Below, piece by piece: positions 6,534 to 7,291 of a DNA stretch of 7,291 nucleotides. The notes beneath the pieces are model-generated. The model had not been told where the DNA came from, did no database searches, and was given only the letters and a program-made list of their open reading frames with translations. The position numbers were made by a program, and so were the translations under genes. The DNA is from Bacteroidales bacterium (GTDB lineage Bacteria > Bacteroidota > Bacteroidia > Bacteroidales > UBA7960): assembly GCA_007124575.1 (NCBI GenBank), contig SLEW01000237.1, positions 1 to 7,291 of the forward strand, given 5' to 3'. Every line of letters starts with the position of its first letter. Within the stretch, counting starts at the first letter, position 1.

Positions 6534-6712
6534 TGCCACGTTTAGACAAAACAGGTCCCCAAGGAAAAGGCCCAATTACCGGCAGAGGGCTGGGACAATG
6601 CAAAGAAAATGCCAGGAAAGAGAACAAAGATCAACTTGGCCAGGGCATGGCCTTGCGTCGCCGTGTCGGCGGTGGCAAAGGACAGGGCAAACGGCTCAGG
6701 AACGGAATATAA
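6533..6712 (+). CDS. Small basic DUF5320-type protein
   Basis: 59 residues from ATG 6533, which shares one base with the preceding stop (TGATG), so translational coupling is likely; the in-frame GTG at 6530 is a less likely start. The opening MPRLDKTGPQGKGPITGRG followed by GQC matches the MPxxDxTGPxGxGPxTGRGxGxC signature that I associate with DUF5320. The rest is a Lys/Arg/Gly-rich low-complexity tail (MALRRRVGGGKGQGKRLRNG). There is one cysteine and no membrane segment or signal peptide. I know of no established function. Such proteins occur beside NifX/NifB-domain and MinD-like ATPase genes in anaerobes, so an accessory role in metal-cluster handling is a reasonable guess. Confidence 0.72.
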   Translation: MPRLDKTGPQGKGPITGRGLGQCKENARKENKDQLGQGMALRRRVGGGKGQGKRLRNGI

Positions 6713-6758
6713 TTTAAAGATGTGCAAATGTGACAATGTGAAAATTTGGAAATGATCA
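6711..6758. repeat. Degenerate 8-bp tandem repeat (consensus AATGTGAA)
   Basis: Consecutive octamers from 6719 read GATGTGCA, AATGTGAC, AATGTGAA, AATTTGGA and AATGATCA. A sixth weak unit, AATTTAAA, starts at 6711 within the stop codon of the DUF5320-type gene. The array begins the 188-bp gap before the second NifX-domain gene. Confidence 0.6.
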
Positions 6759-6865
6759 TTGAAAGCCGGAAGAAAGGCTGTATAGACCGGACTTGACCGG
6801 CCTGCATTTCTTATTCAGTAAGCATTGCAGGGACGGCACCTGGACCGTCAGCCCCCGTAACCATG

Positions 6866-6893
6866 AACCAGCAATTAGTAACCAGTAATTGAT
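6866..6893. repeat. Two 14-bp tandem units just before the second NifX gene
   Basis: AACCAGCAATTAGT (6866-6879) is followed directly by AACCAGTAATTGAT (6880-6893), with 11 of 14 positions identical. The array ends seven A before the ATG at 6901, so it makes up most of the immediate leader. It may be a local minisatellite duplication. Confidence 0.55.
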
Positions 6894-6900
6894 AAAAAAA

Positions 6901-7260
6901 ATGAAAAAAATAGCCATTCCAATAGACAAAGGTGCGCTCAGCCTGCATTTCGGGCACTGCGAAGCATTTGCCATCGTGGAAGTCAATGACGGCAAAGTCT
7001 TAAATACTTTTAAAGTAACTCCGCCGGAACATGTCCCCGGCCTTTATCCCAAATGGATTGCTGGAATGGGAGTTAATGATGTAATTGCAGGAGGAATGGG
7101 GCATAAAGCAATTGCCTTGTTTAACCAACATCAAATCAACGTTTTCCTCGGTGCACCCGCAAAATCACCAGAAGCCATCGCTGATGAATTCCTCAGCGGA
7201 AAACTCACCCTGAATGCAAACCCCTGTAGCCACGAAGGCCTGCATGGATGCCACGGTTGA
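6901..7260 (+). CDS. NifX/NifB-domain protein (PF02579), second copy with Cys/His-rich tail
   Basis: 119 residues from ATG 6901, preceded by a run of A typical of Bacteroidota starts; a TTG at 6889 is the alternative start. The single NifX/NifB domain is textbook: MKKIAIPID, LHFGHCEAFAIVEV (15-28), the EHVPGLYPKWIAGMGVNDVI segment with its GGMGHKAIALF loop, then INVFLGAPAKSPEAIADEFLSGKL. The end, NPCSHEGLHGCHG, adds two cysteines and three histidines, an extended form of the CxH motif that often closes these proteins and may bind metal. It is a distant paralogue of the protein at 6204-6533 and is probably in the same transcription unit despite a 188-bp gap. The window ends 31 bases later. In comparable clusters MinD-like ATPases with ferredoxin domains often follow, so the rest of this locus is probably missing here. 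Confidence 0.92.
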   Translation: MKKIAIPIDKGALSLHFGHCEAFAIVEVNDGKVLNTFKVTPPEHVPGLYPKWIAGMGVNDVIAGGMGHKAIALFNQHQINVFLGAPAKSPEAIADEFLSGKLTLNANPCSHEGLHGCHG

Positions 7261-7282
7261 TGTGAAGATGTACAAATTGTAA
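7259..7282. repeat. Short 8-bp repeat after the second NifX gene
   Basis: GATGTGAA, GATGTACA and AATTGTAA follow in register, starting inside the stop codon. They resemble the octamers at 6711-6758, which also start at a stop codon. The window ends before the full extent of the array can be seen. Confidence 0.4.
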
Positions 7283-7291
7283 TGACAGGGC

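Noticed and set aside
6753..6794. Rightward 14-codon frame in the gap before the second NifX gene
   Set aside because: It is too short and partly made of the octamer repeat; nothing supports translation.
5665..7260. Reading the cluster as part of a nitrogenase operon
   Set aside because: No NifH, NifD, NifK, NifE, NifN or radical-SAM NifB is visible; the proteins are stand-alone NifX/NifB C-terminal-type domains found widely in non-fixing anaerobes.
1..7291. CRISPR arrays, tRNA or rRNA genes, transposases
   Set aside because: I found no repeat-spacer periodicity, no cloverleaf or rRNA-like segment, and no transposase motif on either strand by eye.

Overview
The window looks like a chromosomal segment from an anaerobic member of the Bacteroidota. 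Three things support this: two proteins end in type IX secretion (T9SS) C-terminal sorting domains; two leaders carry the Bacteroidota -7 promoter word TAnnTTTG; and starts are preceded by A-rich sequence rather than clear Shine-Dalgarno sites. The organism call is inference from these features only.

Layout. Positions 1-332 are AT-rich with no supportable gene. Two hairpins (332-364 and 395-429) follow, the second a good terminator for the leftward gene at 440-2125. That gene encodes the C-terminal end of a large secreted adhesin-type protein (dockerin-like repeats, cohesin-like domain, T9SS tail) but has no signal peptide. Pointing away from it is an intact trkH-family potassium transporter gene (2225-3691), followed by an 86-codon T9SS tail fragment (3798-4058). 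Leftward mnmA (4077-5321), the tRNA 2-thiouridylase gene, converges on that fragment. A 334-bp divergent intergenic region (5322-5655) holds alternative hairpins, an unstarted leftward open frame and a good Bacteroidota promoter.

The right end is a compact rightward cluster: a DUF134-type helix-turn-helix protein with a zinc-ribbon-like tail (5665-6207), a NifX/NifB-domain protein (6204-6533), a tiny DUF5320-type protein (6533-6712) and a second NifX/NifB-domain protein (6901-7260). The first three overlap by 4 and 1 bases, so they are probably translationally coupled. No nif structural or cofactor gene is visible. From family knowledge, such DUF134/NifX groups resemble loci for metal-sulfur cluster proteins such as the orange protein. 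The regulator may control the cluster through the repeated TGATCATA words around the promoter. This cluster, cut off by the right edge of the window, is the best candidate here for an incompletely described system.

A secondary theme is gene-end debris: both T9SS genes lack their front halves, and the gene junctions in the NifX cluster carry short tandem repeats.
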